59,592 nucleotides of DNA, taken from the NCBI GenBank assembly GCA_035555675.1, contig DATMGH010000107.1, positions 1 to 59,592 of the forward strand, read 5' to 3'. A model generated the notes under the pieces. The model did not search any database and was not told where the DNA came from. It was given only the letters and a program-made list of their open reading frames with translations. This document shows, in pieces, positions 25,057 through 33,171 of this stretch. The first letter of the stretch is position 1, and each line of letters begins with the position of its first letter. The stretch comes from Solirubrobacter sp035555675 (GTDB taxonomy: Bacteria > Actinomycetota > Thermoleophilia > Solirubrobacterales > Solirubrobacteraceae). Position numbers and translations under genes: made by a program.

Positions 25057-26766
25057 TTGGCAGCCACGACCGAACCCACCCGCCCCGGCCTGCGCGCGCG
25101 TCCGCGCCCGCAGATCATCGCTTCGCGCGTTGAGCGCGAGGGCCAGGGCTGGACCTCGTGGATCACCACGACCGATCACAAGAAGATCGGGATCATGTAC
25201 CTCGCCACGGTGCTCGTGTTCTTCGTGCTGGGCGGGATCGAGGCGATGCTGATCCGCTCGCAGCTCGCGGTGCCGGACAACACGCTGCTCACCCCTGAGC
25301 GGTACAACCAGATCCTCACCATGCACGGCTCGACGATGATCTTCCTCGTCGTCGTGCCGGTGTGGGCGGGCTTCGCGAACTACCTGCTGCCGCTGATGAT
25401 CGGCGCGCGCGACGTCGCGTTCCCGCGCCTGAACGCCTGGTCGTACTGGATGTTCCTGTTCGGCGGCCTGGCGCTGTACGCCTCGATGCTCTTCTCGCCG
25501 CCCGAGGCCGGCTGGTTCTCCTACGTGCCGCTGAGCCTGAAGGAGTACTCGGGCACCAACGGCCAGGAAGCGTGGATCTACATGGTCCACCTCACCGGCC
25601 TGAGCTCGGTGCTCGGCGCGATCAACTTCGTCGCCACGATCCACAACATGCGCGCGCCCGGCATGGGCTGGGGCCGCATGCCGCTGTTCGTGTGGACGAT
25701 CCTGATCTACGCGTACCTGATCATCATCGCCCTGACCTCGCTGGCGGCGACGGTGACGATGCTGCTGCTGGACCGCAACTTCGGCACCGCGTTCTTCGAC
25801 CCGACACAGGGCGGCTCAGCGCTGCTCTACCAGCACTTGTTCTGGTTCTTCGGGCACCCAGAGGTCTACATCTTCGTGCTGCCCGCGTTCGGGGTCTTCA
25901 GCGAGATCCTGCCGGTCTTCGCGCGCAAGCCGATCTTCGGCTACAAGGCGATCGCGGCGTCCACCGCCGGCATCGCGTTCCTGGGCGCGCTCGTGTGGGC
26001 GCACCACATGTTCGCCACGCCGATGTCGACCGTCGTGCTCGCGTTCTTCATGCTCTCGAGCTTCCTGATCGCGGTCCCGACCGGCGTGAAGATCTTCAAC
26101 TGGATCGCCACGCTCTGGCGCGGCACCGTCGAGTGGACGGCACCGCTGCTGTTCTGCGTCGGCGGCATCGCGACGTTCACGATGGGCGGCATCACCGGCA
26201 TCTTCGTCGCGGTGTTCCCGATCGACTGGCAGCTGACCGACAGCTACTTCGTCGTCGCGCACTTCCACTACACGGCGTTCGGCGCGGCCGCGTTCGGCAT
26301 GTTCGGCGCGCTCTACTACTGGTTCCCGAAGATCACCGGCCGGATGCTCAGCGAGAAGCTCGGGAAGATCAGCTTCGTCTTCGTCTTCATCGGCTTCCAC
26401 CTGACGTTCCTGATCCAGCACTCGGCCGGCCTGTCCGGCATGCCGCGGCGCATCTACGAGTACTCCGACCACAGCTGGACGGCGTACAACCTGATCTCCA
26501 CCGCCGGCTCCTACGTGCTCGCCATCGGCGTCCTGATCACGATCATCAACGTCGTGACCGCGACCCGCAACGGCGCGCTCGCCGGGCCGGACCCGTGGAA
26601 GGCGAACACGCTCGAGTGGTTCATGCCGAGCCCGCCACCGGAGAACAACTTCGACGTCGTCCCGCGCGTCCGCTCGGTCGAGCCGATGAAGGACATCCGC
26701 CGCGAGATCGAGCAGCGCAGCGGCGTCGAGCAGCGTTACCGAGCCGGGCAGCCGTTGCAGCGCTGA
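25057..26766 (+). CDS. ctaD: Cytochrome c oxidase subunit I, A1 type
   Basis: The 569-aa, 12-helix catalytic subunit holds heme a and the heme a3-CuB centre. Ligand motifs are TMHGSTMIF (heme a), WFFGHPEVYIF (H267, E269 and the cross-linked Tyr), WAHHMF (CuB) and VAHFHYTAFG (heme a3 and a). GHPEVY with Glu defines the A1 D-channel type. The start is TTG 25057 with AGAGGA upstream. It overlaps the ctaB ATG (TGATGG at 26764). No subunit III gene is in this locus; ctaE lies at 35934. Confidence 0.95.
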   Translation: MAATTEPTRPGLRARPRPQIIASRVEREGQGWTSWITTTDHKKIGIMYLATVLVFFVLGGIEAMLIRSQLAVPDNTLLTPERYNQILTMHGSTMIFLVVVPVWAGFANYLLPLMIGARDVAFPRLNAWSYWMFLFGGLALYASMLFSPPEAGWFSYVPLSLKEYSGTNGQEAWIYMVHLTGLSSVLGAINFVATIHNMRAPGMGWGRMPLFVWTILIYAYLIIIALTSLAATVTMLLLDRNFGTAFFDPTQGGSALLYQHLFWFFGHPEVYIFVLPAFGVFSEILPVFARKPIFGYKAIAASTAGIAFLGALVWAHHMFATPMSTVVLAFFMLSSFLIAVPTGVKIFNWIATLWRGTVEWTAPLLFCVGGIATFTMGGITGIFVAVFPIDWQLTDSYFVVAHFHYTAFGAAAFGMFGALYYWFPKITGRMLSEKLGKISFVFVFIGFHLTFLIQHSAGLSGMPRRIYEYSDHSWTAYNLISTAGSYVLAIGVLITIINVVTATRNGALAGPDPWKANTLEWFMPSPPPENNFDVVPRVRSVEPMKDIRREIEQRSGVEQRYRAGQPLQR

Positions 26767-27659
26767 TGGAAGCGTCGCAGGCAGCACTCGGGGCCGTCCC
26801 CGGCGTCAAGCAGATCCTCGCGGACTACTTCACGCTGACCAAGCCGAAGGTGCAGCTGCTGCTGCTCCTGACCACGGTCACGACGATGTACGTGGCCGGC
26901 GACCCGTCGCCCGGCCTGGTCGCGATCGCGGTCATCGGCGGCTTCCTGAGCGCCGGCGGCGCCGGCGCGTTCAACCACTACTACGACCGCGACATCGACG
27001 CGCAGATGCCGCGCACCGCGGGCCGTCCGGTGCCGTCCGGGCGCATCAGCCCGCGCGCGGCGCTGATCTACGCGTTCGCGCTGCAGATCGCGTCGTTCGC
27101 GATCCTGGCGACCGCCGCGAACCTGCTGTGCGCCTTCCTGGCCCTCGCCGGGTTCGTCTGGTACACGCTGGTCTACACCGTCTGGCTCAAGCGCCGCTCG
27201 CCGCAGAACATCGTCATCGGCGGCGCCGCCGGCGCGGTTCCGCCGCTGGTCGGCTGGGCGGCCGTGACCGGGAGCGTCGCTCCCGCGGCGCTGTACCTGT
27301 TCGCGATCGTCTTCTACTGGACGCCGCCGCATTTCTGGGCGCTCAGCCTGCTGATGAAGAACGAGTACGCGCGCGTCGGCGTGCCGATGATGCCGGTGGT
27401 CCACGGCGAGGTCGAGACACGCCGCCAGATCGTCCTCTACACGTTCCTGCTGACCGCGCTCACGCTGATCCCGGTCGTGTTCGGGTTCTTCGGCGCGATC
27501 TACGCCGTGATCGCGGTCGCCCTGGGCGCCGCCTTCATCGTGCTGAGCCTCCGCCTGCAGCGCCGCGCCGACCGCGCGAGCGCGCTGCGCACGTACCTGT
27601 TCTCGCTGGCGTACCTCGCGGTGCTGTTCGTCGCGATGGTGCTCGACGCCCAGTTGTAG
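26766..27659 (+). CDS. ctaB: Protoheme IX farnesyltransferase (heme O synthase)
   Basis: The 297-aa UbiA-family membrane enzyme adds the farnesyl group to heme B for heme O and A. Its prenyl-binding motifs are NHYYDRDIDAQMPRTAGRP (first Asp-rich motif) and the later SPQNIVIGGAAGAVPPLVGW with YWTPPHFWALSLLMKNEYA. About nine helices. The ATG overlaps the ctaD stop. Heme A synthase (ctaA) is not in this window. Confidence 0.94.
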   Translation: MEASQAALGAVPGVKQILADYFTLTKPKVQLLLLLTTVTTMYVAGDPSPGLVAIAVIGGFLSAGGAGAFNHYYDRDIDAQMPRTAGRPVPSGRISPRAALIYAFALQIASFAILATAANLLCAFLALAGFVWYTLVYTVWLKRRSPQNIVIGGAAGAVPPLVGWAAVTGSVAPAALYLFAIVFYWTPPHFWALSLLMKNEYARVGVPMMPVVHGEVETRRQIVLYTFLLTALTLIPVVFGFFGAIYAVIAVALGAAFIVLSLRLQRRADRASALRTYLFSLAYLAVLFVAMVLDAQL

Positions 27660-27691
27660 AGGCGAGACATGCCCTCGACCCCCGACCCCAA

Positions 27692-27697
27692 TAGACT
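27692..27697 (+). promoter_or_regulatory. -10-like box TAGACT
   Basis: TAGACT lies 9 nt before ATG 27707, between ctaB and the 36-aa peptide gene, so this pair may have its own leaderless transcript. Confidence 0.4.
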
Positions 27698-27706
27698 GCC
27701 GCACTG

Positions 27707-27817
27707 ATGGATCGCCGACTCGCTCGCCGCAACCTGCGTACCGCCTACTTCGCCGCCGGTGTCGGCGTGCTCGTGTTCGCCCTGACCTTCGTCGCCGCCT
27801 TCCTCTACATCTCATGA
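27707..27817 (+). CDS. 36-aa single-helix membrane peptide of the aa3 locus
   Basis: A basic N-terminus (MDRRLARRNLR) is followed by one helix (AYFAAGVGVLVFALTFVAAFLYIS) that ends the protein. The stop overlaps the ATG of the next gene (ATGA at 27814), strong support for translation. Small single-helix subunits are known in several heme-copper oxidases; identity with any of them is not established here. A second peptide of the same length occurs at 36545 behind ctaE. Confidence 0.7.
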   Translation: MDRRLARRNLRTAYFAAGVGVLVFALTFVAAFLYIS

Positions 27818-28047
27818 CCGACCTCGAGATCCAAGAGCACGCCCCGCCCGCCGGCGAGGAGATCCACATGCCGGCGCCGAGCATCCTGCCGCTGGTCAAC
27901 GCGGCCGGCCTGGCGGTCATGATCGTGAGCCTGACGCTGTCGTGGTGGCTGGTCGGCCTCGGCGGGTTCATCTTCCTCACGTCCACCGTGCGCTGGATCG
28001 CGGACACTCGGCGCGACATCGCCGAGCTGCCGCTCGAACACCACTAA
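27814..28047 (+). CDS. ctaF: Cytochrome c oxidase subunit IV-like protein
   Basis: The 77-aa product has two membrane helices (PLVNAAGLAVMIVSLTLSWWLVGLGGFIFLT, about 26-58) and polar ends, the layout of actinobacterial oxidase subunit IV (CtaF). It ends with the charged RRDIAELPLEHH. It overlaps the 36-aa peptide gene and closes the aa3 locus. Confidence 0.72.
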   Translation: MTDLEIQEHAPPAGEEIHMPAPSILPLVNAAGLAVMIVSLTLSWWLVGLGGFIFLTSTVRWIADTRRDIAELPLEHH

Positions 28048-28053
28048 GTGCCT

Positions 28054-28059
28054 TAGGCT
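28054..28059 (+). promoter_or_regulatory. -10-like box TAGGCT for the stressosome operon
   Basis: TAGGCT lies 11 nt before GTG 28071. It starts the only gap in front of the five overlapping rsb genes. Confidence 0.4.
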
Positions 28060-28070
28060 TCCCCGCGATC

Positions 28071-29471
28071 GTGGGGTCACTCGCCGAGCGTTACTCCGCA
28101 GCGTTTGCCGCGTATCTCGCCGATCGGGACGAGACGGCGCTTGGCGCCGCCTACGATCTCGGGCGCGAAGCGGTGACCGCCGAGCTGAGCGTCCTCGACC
28201 TGGCCGACGTCCACCACCTCGCGCTGGCCGCCGCCCAGGCCGGCGACGCGGCGACGCTGGAGGCCGCCGCCGCGTTCCTGCGCGAAAGCCTCTCGACGTT
28301 CGAGACCGTCCACCGCGGCTACCGCGAGGTGCAGGAGGTCGCGCGCCTGGAGCACCTGCACGTGGAGCAGCTGCGCACGCTGGCCGACGCGTCGGTGGCG
28401 ATCAACTCGAGCCTGACCGTCGAGGGCATCCTGCAGCTGACCGCCGACACGGCGCGCTCGCTGCTCGGCGCCGCCCGCGCGACGGTCGCCGTGCACGCGC
28501 CGGACCCGCGCCTGCGGCCGCTCGCGGCGACCTCTCCCCCGCGCCTGGGCGGCAACCCCGGTCCAGCGCGGCTGACCGCCACGCTGGCCGCCCGCGGCGC
28601 CGAGCTCGGCACGCTCGAGCTGCGCGGCCGCGACTTCACGCCCCGTGACGAGGCCCTCGTCACCCAGCTCGCGCAGCTCGCCGGCGTGGCGATCTCCAAC
28701 GCCCAGCTCTACGAGCGCGAGCGGATGATCGCGCGCACCCTCCAGCGCTCGCTGCGCCCGGGCGCGCTGCCGCCGGTGGACGGCCTCAGCGCCGCGGTGC
28801 GCTTCCGGCCCGCCGGCGAGGGCATCGAGCTCGGCGGCGACTTCTACGACCTCTTCCCCGGCGGCGACGGCGCCTGGACGGCGCTGATCGGCGACGTCCA
28901 GGGCAAGGGCCCGGACGCTGCGGCGGTGACCGCCCTGGCCCGCCACACGATGCGCGCCGCGGCCGCCTACGAGTCCCGCCCGTCCGGCGTGCTCGGCCTG
29001 CTGCACGCCGCGCTGCGCGACCAGGCCGGCGACGAAGGCCGCTTCTGCACCGTCTGTTACGCCCACCTGCGGGTCGCCCCGAGCCGCGTGGACCTCGACC
29101 TCGCCTGCGGCGGGCACCCGCTGCCGCTGGTCGTCCACGCCGACGGGAGCGTGACCCCGGTCGGGCGCCTCGGCACCCTGCTGGGCTCCGACATCGAGCC
29201 GGTGCTGACCGACGTCCCGGTCACGCTGCACGCCGGCGACGTGCTCGTGCTCTACACCGACGGCGTCACCGAGGTGCGGCGGCGCCGCGAGGAAGTCTTC
29301 GGCCACCGCGAGCTGGTGGCCCTGCTGCAGACCTGCGCAGGCCTGCCGCCGGACGCGGTGGCCGCGCGCGTGGAGGCGGCCGTCCTGGCCGCCTCGGAAG
29401 GCCGGCTTCGCGACGATATGGCGATCCTGGCCTTCGGCCCGACCCCCAGACCCAAGGAGACCGATGGCTGA
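28071..29471 (+). CDS. GAF-SpoIIE (PP2C) phosphatase, RsbU-like
   Basis: The 466-aa product has an N-terminal helical region (1-90) resembling the RsbT-binding domain of RsbU, a GAF domain (about 110-225) and a C-terminal SpoIIE-type PP2C phosphatase (about 245-465). Metal-binding acids are in LGGDFYDLF, LIGDVQGKG, LYTDGVTEV and LRDDMAIL. In the Bacillus scheme RsbU is activated by RsbT and dephosphorylates the anti-anti-sigma factor RsbV. RsbV and RsbW are not adjacent here. Its stop overlaps the rsbR start by 8 nt. Confidence 0.85.
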   Translation: MGSLAERYSAAFAAYLADRDETALGAAYDLGREAVTAELSVLDLADVHHLALAAAQAGDAATLEAAAAFLRESLSTFETVHRGYREVQEVARLEHLHVEQLRTLADASVAINSSLTVEGILQLTADTARSLLGAARATVAVHAPDPRLRPLAATSPPRLGGNPGPARLTATLAARGAELGTLELRGRDFTPRDEALVTQLAQLAGVAISNAQLYERERMIARTLQRSLRPGALPPVDGLSAAVRFRPAGEGIELGGDFYDLFPGGDGAWTALIGDVQGKGPDAAAVTALARHTMRAAAAYESRPSGVLGLLHAALRDQAGDEGRFCTVCYAHLRVAPSRVDLDLACGGHPLPLVVHADGSVTPVGRLGTLLGSDIEPVLTDVPVTLHAGDVLVLYTDGVTEVRRRREEVFGHRELVALLQTCAGLPPDAVAARVEAAVLAASEGRLRDDMAILAFGPTPRPKETDG

Positions 29472-30321
29472 CGCCGACGCGGCACGTGACGACCTCCTGC
29501 GCGAGCTCGTCGCCCACCTGCGCAACAACCGAACCCAGCTGCGCCAGGAGTGGGCGCGCCGGATCGGCGAGGCGCGCCTGCTGACCGCGCTGACCCAGGA
29601 GGAGATCTTCTCCGAGGCCACGTCGGTCTACGACAACTACGTCGAGGTGCTCGAGACCGGCTCGGTCGAGGCGCTGCAGGACTACGCCCGCAACCTGTCC
29701 GAGCGCATCATCCCGCGCGGCGTCGAGACCGACGAGGTGCTCGGCATCGTGCTGCTGCTGCGCGACGTGCTCTCGCGCTCGCTGTTCGAGAAGTACCAGG
29801 CGGACTTCCAGGTCCTCAACGAGGTGCTCGACACCTACGAGCCGGCGGCGAACCGGATCGCGAACACGGTGGGCGTGAACTTCGTGCAGGAGCGCGAGCG
29901 GATCATCCGCCAGCAGCAGGAGGCGATCCGCGAGCTCTCCACGCCGGTCCTGCAGGTGCGCGAGCGGCTGCTGATCCTCCCGATCATCGGCGTGCTCGAC
30001 GGCCAGCGCGCCCGCCAGCTGACCGAGCAGCTGCTGCGCGGGATCCGCACCAACCGCGCCCGCGTCGTCGTGATCGACATCACCGGCGTCCCGGCGATCG
30101 ACTCGACCGTCGCCAACCACCTCGTGCAGACCGTCGACGCGTCGCGGCTGATGGGCGCGTCGGTGATCATCACCGGCCTGTCCTCGGAGATCGCGCAGAC
30201 GCTCGTCACGCTCGGCGTCGACCTCTCGAAGGTCAACGCGGTCGGCGATCTCCAGGGCGGCATCGAGGAGGCGGAGCGGCTGCTGGGCTACACCGTGATC
30301 CGGGACGAAGATCGGAGCTAG
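29464..30321 (+). CDS. rsbR: Stressosome sensor RsbR
   Basis: The 285-aa product has an N-terminal globin-like helical sensor (about 1-150) followed by a linker helix (VQERERIIRQQQEAIRELSTP) and a STAS domain (about 165-285). The STAS phosphosite region reads GVPAIDSTVANHLVQTV, matching RsbR phosphorylation loops. RsbR and RsbS build the stressosome core that sequesters RsbT. It overlaps the upstream phosphatase and abuts rsbS directly. The signal it senses is unknown; its position between two oxidase loci makes redox or oxygen plausible. Confidence 0.88.
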   Translation: MADADAARDDLLRELVAHLRNNRTQLRQEWARRIGEARLLTALTQEEIFSEATSVYDNYVEVLETGSVEALQDYARNLSERIIPRGVETDEVLGIVLLLRDVLSRSLFEKYQADFQVLNEVLDTYEPAANRIANTVGVNFVQERERIIRQQQEAIRELSTPVLQVRERLLILPIIGVLDGQRARQLTEQLLRGIRTNRARVVVIDITGVPAIDSTVANHLVQTVDASRLMGASVIITGLSSEIAQTLVTLGVDLSKVNAVGDLQGGIEEAERLLGYTVIRDEDRS

Positions 30322-30678
30322 ATGGCGGTTCCGATCCTCAAGCAGGGCCCGTTCCTGATCGCGTCGATCCAGTCCGCGCTGACCGACACGGACGTCCTGC
30401 AGCTGCGCGACGACGTGATGGCGCAGGTCACGCGCCACCGCTCGCGCGGCATCATCGTGGACGTCACCGCGCTCGACGTCATGGACTCGTTCGTGTCGCG
30501 CTCGCTGCGGTCGATCGCGATGATGACCCGGCTGCGCGGCGCCGAGACCGTGATCGTCGGCATCCAGCCGGAGGTCGCGTTCGCGATGGTGCAGCTCGGG
30601 ATGAGCTTCGAGGACGTGCAGACCGCGCTCGATCTCGAGGAGGGGCTCGCGCTCCTGCAGGCGGGTGACCTTGGCTGA
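30322..30678 (+). CDS. rsbS: Stressosome scaffold RsbS (STAS)
   Basis: The 118-aa single STAS domain has the RsbS phosphosite LDVMDSFVSRSLRSIAMM. The N-terminus LKQGPFLIASIQSALTDTD is typical of RsbS. It forms the stressosome with RsbR and is phosphorylated by RsbT to release that kinase. It starts at the base after the rsbR stop and overlaps rsbT by 14 nt. Confidence 0.9.
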   Translation: MAVPILKQGPFLIASIQSALTDTDVLQLRDDVMAQVTRHRSRGIIVDVTALDVMDSFVSRSLRSIAMMTRLRGAETVIVGIQPEVAFAMVQLGMSFEDVQTALDLEEGLALLQAGDLG

Positions 30679-31081
30679 GGCGCAGCGGATCGCGATCGCG
30701 TCCGACGCCGACGTCGTGACGGCGCGCCAGCGTGCGCGCACGCTGGCGATCGAGCTCGAGATGGCGAGCACCGACCAGACGCTGCTGGCGACCGCGATCT
30801 CCGAGATCGCGCGCAACATCACGACCTACGCCTCGCACGGCGAGGTCCTGATCGACGTCGTGCGCGACGCCCTCGGGCGCCCGGGCGTGCGCGTCGTGGC
30901 GCGCGACGAGGGCCCGGGAATCGAGGACGTCGAGCGCGCGCTGACCGACGGCTTCACGACCGGCGGCGGGCTCGGGCTGGGACTTCCGGGCGCGCGGCGG
31001 CTGGTCGACGAGTTCGCGATCGACACCGCGCCCGGGCGCGGCACCACGGTCACGCTGATCAAGTGGGCGCAGCGTGTCTGA
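30665..31081 (+). CDS. rsbT: Serine kinase RsbT
   Basis: The 138-aa GHKL/HATPase-fold kinase shows the N box EIARNITTYA, the G1 motif DEGPGIED and the G2-like GGGLGLGLPGARRLVDEF. RsbT phosphorylates RsbR and RsbS on stress and then activates the RsbU phosphatase. The start is GTG 30665, or TTG 30671. It overlaps both neighbours. Confidence 0.9.
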   Translation: MTLAEAQRIAIASDADVVTARQRARTLAIELEMASTDQTLLATAISEIARNITTYASHGEVLIDVVRDALGRPGVRVVARDEGPGIEDVERALTDGFTTGGGLGLGLPGARRLVDEFAIDTAPGRGTTVTLIKWAQRV

Positions 31082-31670
31082 GTGGCCGGCGGCGCTGGAC
31101 CGCGGCCTCGCGGAGGCCGCGCACGCGGGCGAGACGTGCTCGGGCGACCTCGCCGTGCTGGTCCCGACCGCGGCGGGCGCGCTGGCGGCCGTGATCGACG
31201 GGCTCGGCCACGGCCCGGAGGCGGCCGAAGCGGCGGCGACGTGCGCGGCGGTCGTGACCCGCCACGCCGAGGCGGCGCCGCAAGATCTCTTGCAGGCCTG
31301 CCACGACGCGCTGCTCAAGACGCGCGGCGCCGTGATGACCGCCGTCTGGTTCGATCTCGAACGCGAGCGGATCTCCTGGGCGGGCGTCGGCAACGTGCTG
31401 GCCCGGCTCGTGCACGCCGGCCCGCAAGCGCGCGAGGACGTCGCGCTGGTGTTCGGCGGCGTGCTCGGCTACCGGATGCCCCGCGTGCGGCCCGCGACGA
31501 TGGGGCTCGAGCGCGGCGATCTGCTGGTCATGACCACCGACGGCGTCGAGGACGCGATCTCCCCCGCGCTCGCCGGCGGCGGCAGCGCGCAGACGCTCGC
31601 CGACCGGATCCTGACCGCGCACGGGCGCGGCTCCGACGACGCGCTGGCGCTCGTCGTGCGCTACCGCTGA
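31074..31670 (+). CDS. rsbX: PP2C-type phosphatase RsbX
   Basis: The 198-aa single-domain SpoIIE/PP2C phosphatase has AVIDGLGHGPEA, VMTTDGVED and SDDALALVV as metal-binding positions. In stressosome operons RsbX dephosphorylates RsbS and RsbR and resets the system. It overlaps rsbT by 8 nt and ends the operon. Confidence 0.88.
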   Translation: MSEWPAALDRGLAEAAHAGETCSGDLAVLVPTAAGALAAVIDGLGHGPEAAEAAATCAAVVTRHAEAAPQDLLQACHDALLKTRGAVMTAVWFDLERERISWAGVGNVLARLVHAGPQAREDVALVFGGVLGYRMPRVRPATMGLERGDLLVMTTDGVEDAISPALAGGGSAQTLADRILTAHGRGSDDALALVVRYR

Positions 31671-31691
31671 GTGGCGCCCCGCGGCTTCGGG

Positions 31692-31697
31692 TAGGTT
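31692..31697 (+). promoter_or_regulatory. -10-like box TAGGTT
   Basis: TAGGTT lies 6 nt before ATG 31704, the tightest leaderless spacing in the window. Confidence 0.45.
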
Positions 31698-31703
31698 CGG
31701 CAC

Positions 31704-32066
31704 ATGCCGCCCCGCGCCACCACGATTCGCCTGCGCAGCGCGCTGTTCGAGGAGGCCGTCGCGATCGTCGACCGCGAGTACGCGTCCGATCTCTCGCTGG
31801 ACGACATCGCCCACCGGCTGGCCTCCTCGCGGCGCCAGCTGCAGCGCGCGTACGCCGAGATCGGCCGGACGACGTTCCGCGACCACCTGACCCGCGTGCG
31901 GATGCAGAAAGCCTCCGAGATGCTGGGCTCGCGAGCGCTCACGGTGCGCGAGATCGCGCACCGCGTCGGCTATCGCCAGCCCGCGCAGTTCGCCAAAGCG
32001 TTCCGGCGCTACAAGGGCGTCGCGCCCTCGGATTTCCGCGTTCGCGGAGCGACGTCCGGCGCCTGA
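31704..32066 (+). CDS. AraC-type DNA-binding protein, HTH domain only
   Basis: The 120-aa product is essentially the double-HTH DNA-binding half of AraC/XylS regulators: LSLDDIAHRLASSRRQLQRAYAEIG (first helix-turn-helix), FRDHLTRVRMQKASEML, and VREIAHRVGYRQPAQFAKAFRRYKGVAPSDFR (second). It lacks a ligand-binding domain, as in SoxS/MarA-like regulators. It sits just upstream of the caa3 locus, with its own leaderless promoter, and is a candidate regulator of that locus. Confidence 0.85.
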   Translation: MPPRATTIRLRSALFEEAVAIVDREYASDLSLDDIAHRLASSRRQLQRAYAEIGRTTFRDHLTRVRMQKASEMLGSRALTVREIAHRVGYRQPAQFAKAFRRYKGVAPSDFRVRGATSGA

Positions 32067-32091
32067 CGAGACGTTCGTCGGCTCGCTCGCA

Positions 32092-32097
32092 TAGGAT
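32092..32097 (+). promoter_or_regulatory. -10-like box TAGGAT for the caa3 operon
   Basis: TAGGAT lies 9 nt before ATG 32107 with no Shine-Dalgarno. The five genes behind it overlap or nearly touch. Confidence 0.45.
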
Positions 32098-32106
32098 GCC
32101 CGCTCC

Positions 32107-33171
32107 ATGGGCCTTGAGGAGAGGACTCAGAGCGAGCGGCCGCATGCGCGCGCCGACTGGCGCCAGATGCTTGCGGTCGGAACGATCGCGTCCGCGCTCG
32201 GGATAGCACTGGCCTTTGTGATCGACTGGTTTCCGCCTGCAGCGTCGAAGGAGGCCGGTCCGGTCGACACGCTGTGGCACGTATTGCTGATCTTCTCGAT
32301 CCCGATCTTCGTCGGTGTGACGGTGGTCGTCGGGTTCGCGATCTTGCGGTTCCGGATGCGGCCCGGCGAGGAGAACCTCGACGGTCCGCCCATCCACGGC
32401 AACACCCGGCTGGAGGTCGTCTGGACGGCGATCCCGGCGATCATCCTGGTCGGCCTCTGCACCTACTCGTTCGTGGTGCTCGAGGACGTCGAGGCGGTCT
32501 CCGGCAAGCCGGTCGAGGTGCGCGTCGTCGGCGAGCAGTTCGCCTGGACGTACTTCGTCGACCAGAACGGCAAGGAGGTCGCCAGCAACGACCTGCACCT
32601 GCCGGTCGGGCGCCAGGTGCGCTTCACGCTGCAGTCCAAGGACGTGCTGCACGACTTCTGGGTGCCGGCGTTCCGGATCAAGAAGGACGCGGTGCCGGGG
32701 ATCGACGTCAAGTACACCGTCACGCCGAGCAAGGTCGGCACCTATCCGGTGGTGTGCGCGGAGCTCTGCGGTCTCGGGCATGCGGTGATGCGCTCCAGCG
32801 TCACCGTCGAGCCGCAGGACAAGTACGAGGCCTGGCTGGCCAACGTCGGCAAGCCCGCCGCGACGCCCACCGGCGGCGGTGGCGGCGGGGAGACCGACGG
32901 GAAGGCGATCTTCACGTCCGCGCAGACCAACTGCGGGACCTGCCACACGCTCGCCGATGCGGGCACCAAGGGGACCATCGGACCGGACCTCGACGACGTC
33001 CTGGCCGACAAGGACGAGGCGTTCATCAAGGAGTCGATCGTCGACCCGAACAAGGTGATCGCGGACGGCTATCAGAGCGGGGTCATGCCCCCGAACTACG
33101 GTCAGACCCTGCAGCCGGCCCAGATCGACGCGCTGGCGAAGTATCTTTCTGAAGTGACCAAGGGGGGCTGA
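32107..33171 (+). CDS. ctaC: Cytochrome c oxidase subunit II with fused cytochrome c (caa3)
   Basis: The 354-aa product has two membrane helices (about 20-40 and 58-80), a CuA domain with LHDFWVPAF and CAELCGLGHAVM, a Gly-rich linker (GGGGGGE) and a C-terminal class I cytochrome c with C276-G-T-C279-H280 and distal Met in GVMPPNYG. This fusion defines caa3 oxidases, where the heme c domain feeds CuA directly. The stop overlaps the ATG of ctaD at 33171. Confidence 0.95.
   Translation: MGLEERTQSERPHARADWRQMLAVGTIASALGIALAFVIDWFPPAASKEAGPVDTLWHVLLIFSIPIFVGVTVVVGFAILRFRMRPGEENLDGPPIHGNTRLEVVWTAIPAIILVGLCTYSFVVLEDVEAVSGKPVEVRVVGEQFAWTYFVDQNGKEVASNDLHLPVGRQVRFTLQSKDVLHDFWVPAFRIKKDAVPGIDVKYTVTPSKVGTYPVVCAELCGLGHAVMRSSVTVEPQDKYEAWLANVGKPAATPTGGGGGGETDGKAIFTSAQTNCGTCHTLADAGTKGTIGPDLDDVLADKDEAFIKESIVDPNKVIADGYQSGVMPPNYGQTLQPAQIDALAKYLSEVTKGG

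Noticed and set aside
25362..26765. Extension of ctaB into ctaD
   Set aside because: The extension is Arg-rich shadow sequence of ctaD; ATG 26766 matches the heme O synthase start.
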